NCBI GenBank assembly: GCA_963823675.1
Contig: CAWGMT010000013.1
Span: 496,001-560,000 of the forward strand
Direction of reading: 5' to 3'
DNA from: CAWGMT01 sp963823675
Lineage (GTDB): Bacteria; Planctomycetota; Planctomycetia; Isosphaerales; Isosphaeraceae
Length of the DNA stretch: 64,000 nucleotides
Both the position numbers and the translations under genes were made by a program. Shown one piece after another: positions 10,822 to 21,624 of the stretch; positions within the stretch are counted from its first letter, which is position 1; each line of letters opens with the position of its first letter. The notes under the pieces were generated by a model, which was given only the letters and a program-made list of their open reading frames with translations, searched no databases and was not told where the DNA came from.

Positions 10822-12448
10822 ATGCAACGTTTCGACCAGAATGCGGCCGCGGTACTGCTGCGCGCCTCCGCTTGGGTCTCGCTCCTGAGCGTCGTGGCCG
10901 GGCTTCCCCTCTCTGCCCATGCTCAATCCTGGAACTCCTACGGCCGCGATGCCCAGCACGACGCGCTGGGGTCGGGACCTTCCCAGCTTCCCATCGCAAT
11001 TCGCTGGTCCACGCCGGTCGATCTCGATCCCCAGTACTCGGGAAACGGCGACTTGTACATTCACTATGGATCGCCCGTGATCACCGCGCAGAACAACGTT
11101 TTGATTCCGGTCAAGACGGGCGCGGAAGGGGGGTTCCAGGTCAACGCGATTCATGCCGCGACGGGTCAGCAGTATGCGTCCTGGACCACCGACTATATCT
11201 TGCCGGCGCACAACTGGACGCCGCCCATGGGGATTACGCTCACGGCCGACGGCAAGTACGTGGCGATCCCCGGCGCGGGAGGCACAGTCTTACTGCGAAG
11301 TTCACCCAACGCCACCAACGGCACGTTCAACTCGCGTGGCGTTTTACGGAATCGCGAGTTACAACGCGAACCCCCAGGCGTTCAGCAACGCAATCCAGAT
11401 TTGCACGCCGATCACCGCCGACTCCGCGGACACGCTTTACTTCGGCTATATCTCCAGCGGGGCGCCTCTGCCCGGGTATCCCAGCGGGATTCCCAGCGGT
11501 CTGGCCAGGGTTCCCGTCAGCGGGTCTCCCACGTTCGTGTCGGCGTCCTCGCTGGCCCAGGACCCGAGTATTAATCAGGTCGTGTACAACTGCGCTCCAG
11601 CCCTGACTGCCGATGGCAGCAAGCTCTACATCGCGGTGAGTCAGGGTAGTTCCGGCTACCTCTGCCTGGTCAACACTCAAAACCTGAAACCGATCAATCA
11701 AGTGGCGCTGGTCGATCCTCGCAATCCAGAGTGGTACGCCAGCCTGCCCGACGATGGTACCGCTTCACCGACGATCGGGCCTGACGGCGATGTGTACTTT
11801 GGCGTTCTCGAGTACAATTTTCCCTCCAACCACGCCCGCGGCTGGCTTCTTCACTTCAACTCGGCGTTGACAGCGACCAAGACCCCGGGCGCGTTCGGCT
11901 GGGACGACAGCGCTTCAATCGTCCCCAGAAACCTGGTGCCGTCGTATCAGGGCCCATCGTCTTATCTGGTACTGACGAAATACAACAACTATGCCGATCC
12001 GGGAATCGGCGGCAATGGCCTGAACATGGTGGCGGTCCTCGATCCCAACGTGAGCATGCCCGACCCGATCACGGGTGCGACGGTCATGAACGAAGTCCTG
12101 AAAGTGCTCGGGCCCACGGCGAATGCTAATCTGCCGGGCGTCGATGAGTGGTGCATTAATTCGGCGGCCATCGATCCCGTAACTAAGTGTGCGATCATCA
12201 ATAGCGAGGATGGTCACGTCTACCGCTGGAGCTTCGCCACCAACACCTTGTCGTTGGGATTGAAACTGGCTCCCCCCACGGGGGAGGCCTACACCTCGAC
12301 GGCCATCGGGCCGGATGGCGCCGTTTATGCCATCAACAACTGCGCAGTTGTTCTGTTGCGCGATCAGCTCGGGTCATACGACGACCGGAGCTGTTGCCCC
12401 CTCACGGGGGCAGGGAGCCCCGGTGCCGGACGGCTCTATAGCGTTTGA
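10822..12448 (+). CDS. Exported PQQ-like beta-propeller protein (one frameshift)
   Basis: ATG at 10822 gives a good signal peptide (VSLLSVVAGLPLSAHAQ). The mature part shows repeated propeller blades with ITADGKYVAIPG-, LTADGSKLYIAV- and IGPDGAVYAINN-like strands and a start (SWNSYGRDAQHDA) common in PQQ-repeat proteins. The first frame fails near 11320-11335 and the second runs to 12448. Length about 541 residues. It lacks the residues of a true PQQ dehydrogenase, so a structural or binding propeller in the periplasm or outside the cell is more likely. The last 20 residues are out of character, so the true end may lie just before the hairpin at 12395. Confidence 0.75.
12395..12412 (+). terminator. 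Hairpin at the 3' end of the propeller gene
   Basis: A perfect 7-bp stem (TGCCCCC / GGGGGCA) with a TCAC loop lies close to the end of the propeller gene. There is no T-run after it, so it is not a classical intrinsic terminator. It may still mark the transcript end between these + strand genes and the - strand operon that follows. Confidence 0.3.
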
Positions 12449-12588
12449 CTTCCGCGGCTGGACTTCGGTTCTGGGCTTGATGGTCCTGTCCATTACTTGG
12501 GTCATCGCGGCGTCCCCGCGACTCGTGTCCCCGTAGGCGCCTGCTGAATCTGTCCAGCCAGTCGCCCCGGTCGGAAACAGGTCGTCCG

Positions 12589-15061
12589 TCACGGAGCGGC
12601 ATCGAGGTTCGCGTTCTGAGTGGATCGTTCCTTCCAATCCGACAGACGCCCTTCCAGCCGCGACCGCACCCGATCGGGTAGCTTCTTGTCGAGATGGGGA
12701 GTGATCCGGTCGAGCCGAAGCGCTTCCTCGGCCTCCGTCACGGCGTCTCGATACATCGAGATTGCCGCGCTCGCCTCGGCTAACCGAGCATGGAGCTGCG
12801 CATTGGTCGGATTGAGTCGCGACGCCCTGCGCGTCGCCGCGACGATTTTGCCTTGGTAGCGGATCGCGTCGATGGGGCTGAGCTGGGGGCCGATCAAGTT
12901 CAATACCTGCGCCAGAAGAACCGCACGCTCGTTATGCACCACCCACGCGTATGGATTGCGAGGAGGCGTCACGGCCATGTCTAGCAGGAACGAAACTCTC
13001 TTCAAGCGATCGTCGGTGGCCTTGGCCCCGTGGGATTTCCACTCTTCAAGGTAGCGGTACGCCTCTCCGATCCAGGCCCGGCTGTTATAGCGATCGGCCG
13101 AGCTGGCCATTTCGTAAGCGAGGGCGGCGCGCTCATAATCTGGCGGGAGTTCGACGCACGGCCTCCTCGGCCTGAGCCATCGCGGCTTCCGAGCGCCAGA
13201 ACGGCATGACGAGACCGACAAACGTGCCCAGAACGGCAGCCCAACCGACTGCCATGCCCAGGGCGGGCATGCGGCTCTCACACTCGCGGAGCCGGCCGCA
13301 GCCACGATCGCCGCGCAGGTTCAAACCGAGAGCCAGCATGATCCAGAGCCCCAGTGCGACCGTCGGGATGCCGATCCCGCCGGCGGCGAGCAGGTTGACC
13401 ACGACCGCCGCGACAGCCGCGCCCAAGGCGGAAACCGGCAACGGAAGGCGAGCCCACAGCGGCCCACCCAGAAAGACGGCGGCCAGCCACGTCGCGCCGA
13501 GGATCAGCCAGCGAGGGAACAGGTCGGCCTTGAAGAGATTGAATTCGCCCACCAGGAGCACCAAGATCAACCCCGCCCCCGCGCAGACAACCAGCCATCG
13601 CACGCTCTGCGGCGGCGAATTATCCGCGTCGCCGTCATGCGCCGCCTCAGGCTCGGCGGCGCTGGACAGCAACCGCCGCGCTTTTCTCGGGCTCAGCGCC
13701 GTTTTAGCCTCACCGCTCTCCGGCGCCGGTACCGTGGAGGGCCCAAAGAGATTGATCAACCCAAATCCCAGGGCGGCCAGCAATGCGAGTAACGCCCAGA
13801 CGCCGGCAGTCGCCCAGACCTCGAGCAAGAGGTTGTGCGGATCCTGGATCGCCTCGCTCGCCTGCGGAAGCTTGTAGCGCAGGTAGGGGCCCGCAAAATT
13901 GCCGGGCCCGACGCCGGACCAGAACGTTGGCGCGTTCCACACGCCCTTGAGGCCCGGCGCGCCGTCGGTCACGACGCCCCAGGTACCTTGCCAGTATTCC
14001 CAGCGGTAGCGCAGCGACTTCCCGGTCTCGGTCAGCACTTCGCGATCGAGCCGGCCCGCGCCCCACGCACCAACCACAAGCCCGACGACAACAACGACGC
14101 CCGCCAAGGCCGTCCCGAGGAGCACGCGTGGCGGCACCCGCCTCCGCGCATCCCAGGCGAGTATGCCCATGCCGACAAACAGCCCAACCCAGGAGCTGCG
14201 GCTCTTGGTCAAGATCACGCAGACCAGCATGGCGAGAACCAGTGGGGCAGCCATGCCCAACAGTGCCCATTTCGATCCGGGTGCATCGCGGCGGACCAGG
14301 CTCTGAAACCCGACTGCCAGTGCAATGACAATCGGGCCGACAATGAACCCCGCAAGGGAATTGGCGAGCGCAAACGTCGAAAATACTTCGTTGGAATAGA
14401 GCACGCGATTTACAATCGCCAGCTCTTCCGGCGATCCCGGACGAGCGTCGATATTGAGTTGCTGCAGGACTTGCTGGGGATTGCGCTTGAACTGCTTCTG
14501 GAGCAGCGGAAGCTCGACTCTTGCCTGGTACAGGCCATACACTGAAACAGCAACCGCGGTCGCGACCAGTGCCCCGGCGAGCACCGACGATTCCTGGGTC
14601 GTTCGCGGCAGGTTGCGAATGAGAAAATACACCACTCCGAGCGCGACCCACTCCCACGCCAGGTTGATCGCGGGCCGGCGATCGACAGCGTGGCCGGCAC
14701 TGATTGCGATGAGACCGACCAGCAGTGCGAGTGCAAGGTCGGTCCAGGACCATCGCCAGCGAAAGCGGCCGCCAATAAAGGATGCGGCCAGAGCAAGCCC
14801 GGCGGCGACCAGTACCGCAAGCACCCAGAATAGGCCCGCTCCCGCCCCGATCCTCACATCCGGCTCGCTCGGCCAGTATGCGCGCGCCGTCACTAAAGCG
14901 GCAGTGAGTCCCAAGGCGATCCGCCGGAATCGCTCGCCCAGATGCGCGGCGGAATGGACCTCGTCTTCCTCCTTTCGGTCGGACGACCGGGGCCATGAAG
15001 CTGGTTCTGCGCTCGGCCTTTGCCTAAGAGGCACTGCTGGTTTCGCGCCGCGTCTGGTCAT
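12589..15061 (-). CDS. O-antigen ligase/polymerase-like membrane protein with helical C-terminal domain (one frameshift)
   Basis: The start at 15061 (MTRRGAKPAVPL) overlaps the end of the upstream glycosyltransferase gene by 38 bases. About a dozen membrane segments follow, with the large extracytoplasmic loop typical of WaaL/Wzy/RfaL proteins (RYRWEYWQGTWGVV, FWSGVGPGNFAGPYLRYK, DPHNLLLEVWATAGVWALL). Near 13150-13165 the frame changes, and the C-terminal part to 12589 has TPR-like helices (YERAALAYEMASSADRYNS). Total about 824 residues. Such proteins join or polymerise lipid-linked glycans on the outer face of the inner membrane. The WecA-like neighbour, which starts such glycans, supports this. 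Confidence 0.8.
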
Positions 15062-16163
15062 GGGCGGGGTCCGCACGGTTCGCAGAAAGCTCGAGGATGG
15101 CCACGACACCAAGCAAGCACAAGGTCTGGGCCAGGACGACACACGCACCAGTACCATCGAGCCGGTGCAAGAGCAGGGCACCCAGTCCGCCGGCCAAGGT
15201 CACCAGATCAATCGTCAAGACCGCCTGAAGCGGCGTCAAGCCGCGTGCCACCAGGCGATGTGAGAAATGCCGGCGATCGCCCTGGAATGGACTGCGGCCT
15301 TCGCGCAAACGGATCAGCACGACCGAACTCATGTCATAGAGTGGCACGGCCATGACCAGAAGCGGTGCCAGGACGCTCCAGGGCGAATAAAATTCGCGGG
15401 TAAACGTCCCCACGACCGTCATCGCGCCCAGCAGGAACCCCAGAAAGTTACTGCCGGCATCCCCCATGAAAAGCCGCGCCGGAGGAAAATTGTGCACCAG
15501 AAAACCCGAGAGCGCGCCGACGACGATCAAGAGCACCGCCGGCGCGAAAAGCGTTCCGACGGCGATCTGGCCGGCTGAAAACAGCAGGGCCGCGATCAGA
15601 CCGACGCTGGCCGCCAGGCCGTCCATGTTGTCGAGCATGTTGAACGCGTTGGTCAGGCCGACGATCCAGAGTACGGTGACAATCCCGCCCAGCACGGGAT
15701 GCGTGAACGGGCCGAACAGCGTGACGCGAATGCCGGTCGCAGCCAGCACCATCGCGCAGACGACCTGGACGCCCAGCCTGATCCTCCAGTCGAGCATCCA
15801 GCGATCGTCGGCAAGCCCCAGGAGCATGATCAGACTGCTCATCACCAGGATCCAGACCAGCTCGCCGGCGCGGAGCAGCGCACCGGCCACGTGGCGCGCC
15901 AGGGGCGCCGGCAGGGTTGCACCGGCCAGTGAGACTAGAATCAGTCCGAGCCCGAGGATGAACACGGTCGTCAGCCAGATCGCAACTCCGCCGCCGAGTG
16001 CAACCGGAGCGCGATGTCCTTTATGGCCCCCAGGCCGGTCGAGGAACCCGAGCGTGCCAGCAAACCGGCGAGCCAGTCCGCACAGGATCGCCGAAAGCAC
16101 AAACGCCGAGCCGACCAGCCCCACCGCGACGAAGCAGAAGATCACGGTGTCCTTCGAATTCAT
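15024..16163 (-). CDS. WecA/TagO-type undecaprenyl-phosphate sugar-1-phosphate transferase (GT4, MraY family)
   Basis: An integral membrane enzyme of about 379 residues when started at the ATG of MNSKDTVIFCF. It would transfer a HexNAc-1-phosphate from UDP-sugar to undecaprenyl phosphate, the first step of an O-antigen or exopolysaccharide. Family motifs are present: the Asp pair in GLADDRWMLDW, NAFNMLDNMDGLAA, the loop ARLFMGDAGSNFLGF and the His motif RRHFSHRL. About ten membrane helices. It sits between a small membrane protein and the O-antigen-ligase-like gene, so the three probably form one surface-glycan transcript. Confidence 0.88.
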   Translation of the reverse strand: MNSKDTVIFCFVAVGLVGSAFVLSAILCGLARRFAGTLGFLDRPGGHKGHRAPVALGGGVAIWLTTVFILGLGLILVSLAGATLPAPLARHVAGALLRAGELVWILVMSSLIMLLGLADDRWMLDWRIRLGVQVVCAMVLAATGIRVTLFGPFTHPVLGGIVTVLWIVGLTNAFNMLDNMDGLAASVGLIAALLFSAGQIAVGTLFAPAVLLIVVGALSGFLVHNFPPARLFMGDAGSNFLGFLLGAMTVVGTFTREFYSPWSVLAPLLVMAVPLYDMSSVVLIRLREGRSPFQGDRRHFSHRLVARGLTPLQAVLTIDLVTLAGGLGALLLHRLDGTGACVVLAQTLCLLGVVAILELSANRADPAHDQTRRETSSAS

Positions 16164-16170
16164 GGTTAGA

Positions 16171-16455
16171 CTACTCGCGAAGCTGGCGCAACGGCGCCGC
16201 CTCGCTTTGGGACCTGGCGATTCGCCGGGACGAAGGGTACCACCAGCCAATCGACACACAGGCCAGGAACAGAGCGATCGCCAGCCACAAGACGAGTGCG
16301 ATGGTGATCCATTCTACGGGCCGGTCCGGCGGCCAGTTCGCGCTGGCACCGCCTCTGACGACCAGCAGGATGACGAAAGGACCACCGAACGTGACCAGGG
16401 TCATCGCCCCAAGCAGCACATAGGGCAGGGCGGGGAGCCGTGGGTATGACCTCAC
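16171..16455 (-). CDS. Small two-helix membrane protein
   Basis: A 94-residue protein with two membrane helices (YVLLGAMTLVTFGGPFVILLVV and ITIALVLWLAIALFLACV, about residues 12-33 and 50-70) and a basic tail. The GTG start overlaps the proS stop (GTGA), a sign of translational coupling, and the next gene begins 7 bases after it ends. No family recognised. Its place in the operon suggests a link to the glycan genes rather than to proS. Confidence 0.6.
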   Translation of the reverse strand: MRSYPRLPALPYVLLGAMTLVTFGGPFVILLVVRGGASANWPPDRPVEWITIALVLWLAIALFLACVSIGWWYPSSRRIARSQSEAAPLRQLRE

Positions 16456-18233
16456 CTCATGCCCCCCTCGACGCCGGGCGGGCCTGGCGCCGCTCCCGGC
16501 AGTTCGCGCCCACGCGCTTGCGCCTCGTCAATCTCGACGAGGATCAGTTCGGCGGCCGATGCCGCCGGAATCAGCTTCGGTGCGGCCTGGTCACGCCACT
16601 TGATCTCCACCGTGCCCTCTTTCAGTCCGCGCTCGCCCACGACGACCCGCAGCGGGATGCCGATCAAGTCGGCATCCTTGAATTTGAACCCCGGCCGCTG
16701 ATCGCGGTCGTCGACGAGCACGTCCAGGCCGGCTCCCGCCAACGATTGCTCCAGCGCCAGCGATTGCTCCATGACCGCCGCGTTCTGGACCTGGAGTGGA
16801 ATCACCTCGACATGATAGGGAGCCAGCGAGAGCGGCCAGATGATGCCGTTGGCGTCGTGGCCCGCCTCGACGGCAGCGGCCACGATCCGGTTGATCCCGA
16901 TGCCGTAGCAGCCCATGATGAAGAGCACCTCCTTGCCCTTCTCGTCGAGGTAAGTCGCGCCCATCGACTTGGAATACTTCGTACCCAGCTTGAAGACGTG
17001 GCCGATCTCAAGCCCGGACTTGATTTCCAGCGCAGACCCGCAGCGCGGACACGCATCACCGGCTTCCGCATTCCGCAGGTCGCACACTCGGTCCAAAGCA
17101 AAATCCCGCCCAGGAACAACCCCTTTGAAATGGACATCCAGGGCATTGCCCCCCACGACGACCGCCGGCATCGCGGCGATGGCGTGATCGATCACGAGCG
17201 GGATCTTGATGCCGACCGGACCAAGGAAACCCATGGGCGCGCCTGTCGCCTTCTCGATCGTCGCCGCGTCGGCCGGAGCAATCGCCGTAGCCTGGGCGCT
17301 CCGGCGCAGCTTGGATTCATTGAGCTCGTGATCGCCGCGCAAGAGCGCCGCAACCGGCTTGCCGTCGGCCAGATACACGAGCAGCTTGGCGGACGTCGCC
17401 TCTTCGACTCCGAGGAACTGACAGACTTCGCGGATCGTGCGCTTGTTGGGAGTGGCCACGGCCTCGTAAGGCGGCGCGGCCGCAGGCGACGTGGCCGATC
17501 CGCTCATCTTCGGTGCTCCGGCCTCGGCACGCTCCTGATTGGCGGCGTAGCCGCAGCTTGGACACTGAATGACCTTATCTTCGCCGGTCGCGCAGGGAAC
17601 CGTGAATTCGTGTGACGAATCGCCGCCGATCGGACCGCTCTCAGCCTCGACGATCACATACGGCAGTTCGCAGCGATCGAAGATCCGGCAGTAGGCCTCG
17701 TACATCGCGCCGTAGCTTTGGTTAAGCTGCGCGAGGTCGGCGTCGATGCTGTAGGCGTCCTTCATCAGAAACTCGCGCGTCCGGACGATGCCGAAGCGCG
17801 GTCGCGGCTCGTCGCGAAACTTGGTCTGGATCTGGTACAGGGTCAGGGGCAACTGCTTGTACGACCGAACCAGGTCGCGTACCAGGTCGGTGATCACCTC
17901 CTCGTGAGTTGGCCCGAGGGCCATGTGGTGGCCCCCCGTGAGCGTCAGCTTCATGAGCAGGTCGCCATAGGCTTCGTAGCGGCCCGACTCCTTCCAGAGC
18001 TCGACCGGCTGCAAGGCCGGCATCAAGAGCTCGATCGCCCCCGCGGCGTCCATTTCCTCACGAACAATCTGAACGGCCTTTTGCAGCACCCGGAGGCCCA
18101 GGGGCATATACGTATAGGCCCCCGCGCCAAGCTGGCGAATCATTCCCGCCCGTAAGAGCAGTACGTGACTCGGCGCCACGGCATCGGCCGGTGTTTCCTT
18201 GAGTGTCGGGATCAGGGCTTGCGACCAGCGCAC
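16452..18233 (-). CDS. proS: Prolyl-tRNA synthetase, bacterial type with editing insertion
   Basis: Charges tRNA-Pro with proline in the cytoplasm. The GTG at 18233 is chosen because a strong GGAGG lies nine bases upstream and the protein then starts at the family-typical (M)RWSQALIPTLKETP; the longer open frame is not supported. Class II motifs are clear: motif 2 around TKFRDEPRPRFGIVRTREF and motif 3 near GCYGIGINRIVAA. Between them lies the YbaK-like editing domain (about residues 225-400) that hydrolyses Ala-tRNA-Pro. An anticodon-binding domain ends the protein. Two Cys pairs (CPSCGYAA, CPRCG) flank the insertion. About 593 residues, normal for bacterial-type ProRS. Confidence 0.95.
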   Translation of the reverse strand: MRWSQALIPTLKETPADAVAPSHVLLLRAGMIRQLGAGAYTYMPLGLRVLQKAVQIVREEMDAAGAIELLMPALQPVELWKESGRYEAYGDLLMKLTLTGGHHMALGPTHEEVITDLVRDLVRSYKQLPLTLYQIQTKFRDEPRPRFGIVRTREFLMKDAYSIDADLAQLNQSYGAMYEAYCRIFDRCELPYVIVEAESGPIGGDSSHEFTVPCATGEDKVIQCPSCGYAANQERAEAGAPKMSGSATSPAAAPPYEAVATPNKRTIREVCQFLGVEEATSAKLLVYLADGKPVAALLRGDHELNESKLRRSAQATAIAPADAATIEKATGAPMGFLGPVGIKIPLVIDHAIAAMPAVVVGGNALDVHFKGVVPGRDFALDRVCDLRNAEAGDACPRCGSALEIKSGLEIGHVFKLGTKYSKSMGATYLDEKGKEVLFIMGCYGIGINRIVAAAVEAGHDANGIIWPLSLAPYHVEVIPLQVQNAAVMEQSLALEQSLAGAGLDVLVDDRDQRPGFKFKDADLIGIPLRVVVGERGLKEGTVEIKWRDQAAPKLIPAASAAELILVEIDEAQARGRELPGAAPGPPGVEGGMR

Positions 18234-19203
18234 GAGATTAAGCCTCCATGGATAGACAGAGAATTGACGGATGTAGTCTATCGAAATCCCCAGTTCGACT
18301 CCACCGTCGAAAATCGCAGCAGGTTGCAGTCGATCGCAGCTTCTGGGAAAGGCTCCCCTGCCGTCTCGCCGCTCGCGACGCAATCGACAACTAACGAATT
18401 CTTGATGGGAAAAAATGGGACTGGTTGGGACTTTTTCGAAGGGTTCCCGTCCCATCTCGCGATGTTCGGCGATGAAATGCGTCGGGGATCGGCGGCGTAG
18501 ATGCCTCTCGTCGTAAGTTGTTTGCGCATTGGATATTGTGTCGTCAAGATCCGCCGATTCCAGTTCCTCTCAAGTCCCACGAATCGGGCTGTCGAATCGC
18601 CTCGGGTTGCCTCATCATCGGTCGCGACGTCCCACGTTCCAGCGCCGCAGACTTGCTACGTCGTCAGGCACCAAGAACCCGAACGGCGCGTTGGCCTGGC
18701 CTGCGTCGCAAAACTCGCAAGCTCGATACGACAGACCGGCCGCTCGTCGCCCCGCAGATGGAGCGGCAGCCTGAAGTAAGTAGAAGGCACTTGAAGGAAT
18801 GGATGCGCGTGGTTGGGTTATCCGGCAACTGAAAAATGAAAACCGGCAACTGCGAACCGGCGGGCACCCGGCGGTCCCGGAAGAAAACCGGGCGCGCAGT
18901 CTCCTTAATTTGCTTATTCTCCCTATATACAATATGCGCTGACTTTCGAATTTCATTAAAGCGCGCACGCCGTTTTGTGCATTGAGACTGATCGGATCTT
19001 TCTGTCGCGATTGGAGTTAAAATCCTTTTCCAGATTTTCTTGGGCATTCACTGTTTGTAAATCCAACAGATCGCCAGCACGTATTTGGGAAATGCGGCAG
19101 CCAGTCAAGGCAGCAGGTGCTGCCCCTGGCGAACATTGCCAAGTGGGCGTGACTCGCCCGGTTCCATCGCCGTTGCCGGAGCAGCGCAGCAAGCGAGAGG
19201 GCA
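18234..19203. other. Intergenic region, about 970 bases, no gene seen
   Basis: The region between proS and the Uma2 gene holds several open frames, but none has a ribosome site with coherent protein text. Composition drops to AT-rich around 18900-19080. Its only recognisable content is one copy of a 30-odd-base repeat near the right end, also found at 20959. It should carry the proS promoter, but I could not assign one. Confidence 0.5.
19161..19194 (+). repeat. Dispersed repeat, copy 1
   Basis: About 33 bases beginning GTTCCATCGCCGTTGCCGGA match 20959-20991 with one mismatch. Both copies flank the Uma2 gene in non-coding DNA. Neither lies in a credible gene. A short mobile or regulatory repeat is likely. 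Confidence 0.6.
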
Positions 19204-20310
19204 TCACGACCCTCGGCTGAGCCGCCTGATCGCGTCTTCCAACTCGCGGACCCGCGCTTCGGCCTGTTCGCGGGCTCTGGCCTCGGCCTGGGCATTGGCC
19301 TCGGCCTGAGTGCGAGCGCCGGCCTCGGCGTGAACCCTGGCCTCGGCCTGTTCGCGCGCTCTGGCCGCGAGTTCGGCTCTGGCCTCGGCCTGTTCGCGAG
19401 CGCCGGCTTCGGCGTGAACTCTGGCCTCGGCCTGTTCGCGCGCTCTGGCCGCGAGTTCGGCTCTGGCCTCGGCCTGTTCGCGAGCGCCGGCTTCGGCGTG
19501 AACTCTGGCCTCGGCCTGTTCGCGCGCTCTGGCCTCGGCTTCGGCTTTGGCCTTAGCCTGAGCTTGCGCCGCCGTGGCTGCCGCCAGCGCCTGGCTGATC
19601 GCCTGGTAGTCGCCGATCTCCGCCCCGGTCTGCGCGTCGAAACAGGCCAGCCGGTCACAGCCCAGTTGCGGGTCTTGCACCACGCCCAGCCAGAGCCCCA
19701 GCGGATCCAGCCAGATCCAGCCCCGGGCATCGGGCGCGATCCGCTCGTAGGCGGCCGGCGCGTATCGGTAGCCGATGAGCTCCAGGTGCCGGGTTTCTTC
19801 ATCTTCTTTCAGCACGTCGGCGATCACATAGAGCGGCACCCTGGCCCGATGATAGAGGCCGGGTTTGATCTCCACGTCGTTCTCGCGCGTGCCGGTCGAT
19901 GTCACTTCCACCACCAAGGCCGGCCGGGCCCTCTCCGCCGCCACGTTCAGCGTCGCCCAGTCCTTCCGCCGCTTGACGCCGAAGAACACGACGATGTCCG
20001 GCCCCAGGGGACGGACACCCGGCAGGTTCCAGTCGACCCGGCAGTCGGAGACGGCCACGGCTTGGGGATCGCCAGCGAGCTGCGAGTTGAACACGTACTT
20101 GAGGTAGCTTGTATCGGTGTCGTGGAGGTCCGTCTGCACGATGAAGTCTCCCGTCTCGGGGAACAGCACGTCCTCGAGCGTCAGCGGGACCTGGTCGAGC
20201 GTTTCGGTCCCATCCGGCCCGCGGACAGTGACATACCGCCAGCCATAGCGAAAAGGGTCCGAGTCATCGGGGGGCCGCTTCGCAGGCCGGGACGTCGAGA
20301 CGGTACTCAT
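19204..20310 (-). CDS. Uma2-family (DUF820) putative endonuclease with coiled-coil tail
   Basis: ATG at 20310 has GGAGG eight bases upstream and gives 368 residues. Residues about 15-230 are a Uma2 restriction-endonuclease-like fold with GPDIVVFFG and the acidic strand ALVVEVTSTGTREND. These are the PD-(D/E)xK-type positions, though the usual Lys is not obvious. The C-terminal third is an Ala/Glu/Arg/Gln-rich coiled coil made of 28-residue repeats. Uma2 proteins are hugely expanded in cyanobacteria and planctomycetes with unclear biology. It stands alone. Confidence 0.82.
   Translation of the reverse strand: MSTVSTSRPAKRPPDDSDPFRYGWRYVTVRGPDGTETLDQVPLTLEDVLFPETGDFIVQTDLHDTDTSYLKYVFNSQLAGDPQAVAVSDCRVDWNLPGVRPLGPDIVVFFGVKRRKDWATLNVAAERARPALVVEVTSTGTRENDVEIKPGLYHRARVPLYVIADVLKEDEETRHLELIGYRYAPAAYERIAPDARGWIWLDPLGLWLGVVQDPQLGCDRLACFDAQTGAEIGDYQAISQALAAATAAQAQAKAKAEAEARAREQAEARVHAEAGAREQAEARAELAARAREQAEARVHAEAGAREQAEARAELAARAREQAEARVHAEAGARTQAEANAQAEARAREQAEARVRELEDAIRRLSRGS
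19279..19530 (-). repeat. Three 84-bp tandem repeats encoding the Uma2 coiled coil
   Basis: Three consecutive 28-residue units start RAREQAEARVHAEAG; each is two 14-residue half-units. The first two are nearly identical at the DNA level and the third has diverged. The array is in frame and can change length by slippage without breaking the gene. Confidence 0.8.
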
Positions 20311-21624
20311 GGGCGTAACCTCCGGGCCACGATCTCGGTGGCGATCCGATCCAATCGATCCAACCCCAAGTGTAGCCGCACGGGGAAATTCCGTCAGCCC
20401 GGCTCCATGGCTCGGCGATCCTCCACGCAAGAGAGCTGACCATCCTGCTTTGACAACCGCCACGCAACACTTCAACTGCTGATGCTGTCTAAGTGAATCC
20501 GCAATGTGCCCTTATCCTCGCCTGCAAGATGCCGACCGAAGGGCGGGGTGATTCCTCTCTGGAAACCGTGTACCATGGAAACGGGGAATCAGCGGTGGCG
20601 GCCATTGGGGACTTCGCCGTGGCGAATCAGCGCGGCATCACGCCAATGCCAGCGAACAAACGGAGATTCGACACTTCCGAAGGACCGCGGTGAAAACCTC
20701 ATCATCCCAGATGGTCAGGGCGACGTACATCGTGACGTTCGCAAGCCCCGCAGCCCCCGCCCGTGATTATAATATAAGGGAATCGCATGGATGTCACCGC
20801 CTGAGCGGGCGAAGAGACGAACAAGGCTCTATCACGGGGAACACGCTCTACGGCGACCGGAATGACGGATGGCGGGAATTCTGATCTTCGCAGCTCCCAG
20901 GCCGTTCGTTTAGCGCGCCACAATCGGCGGACTAGGTTGGCGCTCCCACGAGACGCCGGTTCCATCGCCGTTGCCGGAGAAGCGCAGCAAATCATGAGTC
21001 TGGTGGCCGTTGAGCCGATGGATCGAGTGGTGCAGCCGCGTATGGCGGTCGATGCCGCCACTGCCCGGCAGCGGGTCGTCGATGTGACCGGGCGAGCCGT
21101 CTTCTTCAAAAGAGCCGAGGATCATTTCCTGAATTCGCGCCGGCACCCCAAGCGCATGTATAAGATTGCCTGAGCATCGCAATCCCGACACGCGAGTTGC
21201 CGGCGAGGGGACTGGTCGGTGGTCGCGCGGCATTCTGCGCCGAGGGCGTACGCTTCGTGGTCATCGTGGCGCTGTTTCCCGGTGTGGCTCGACTGAGGTG
21301 CATTCCGAGCCGCGTGCTGAGAACCGGCAACCGTCGCCGTTCTAGTTTCGACCGCGAACGTCCCGGTACAACCCCCCGAGTCGAGTCACGTTACCATGAT
21401 CCAGACTGAATAGCTACCATCTTCCTTGGCTCGGTCGAGGTCCGGTAGGTCATCGAGCTCGGATTGGCTTGCGGCGGCGGGTTTGAGCCGAGAATGAAAC
21501 TGCGCGTCCTGCCCCGGCACTTGCCTGACGCCATGGCGAAAATAAACCCGTTACCTGGAAGAGACGAAGTTGACTCGGGTGATGCCTCCGATTAGGATGA
21601 TGGATGGAAACGAGGAAGGAAGCC
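20311..21624. other. Intergenic region, about 1.3 kb, no gene seen
   Basis: Several open frames are present, but none has coherent protein text or a supporting ribosome site. It contains the second copy of the dispersed repeat. It separates the Uma2 gene from the DUF433 remnant module and reads as decayed accessory DNA. Confidence 0.45.
20959..20991 (+). repeat. Dispersed repeat, copy 2
   Basis: Partner of the repeat at 19161, in the same orientation, about 1.8 kb apart, with the Uma2 gene between them. Confidence 0.6.
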
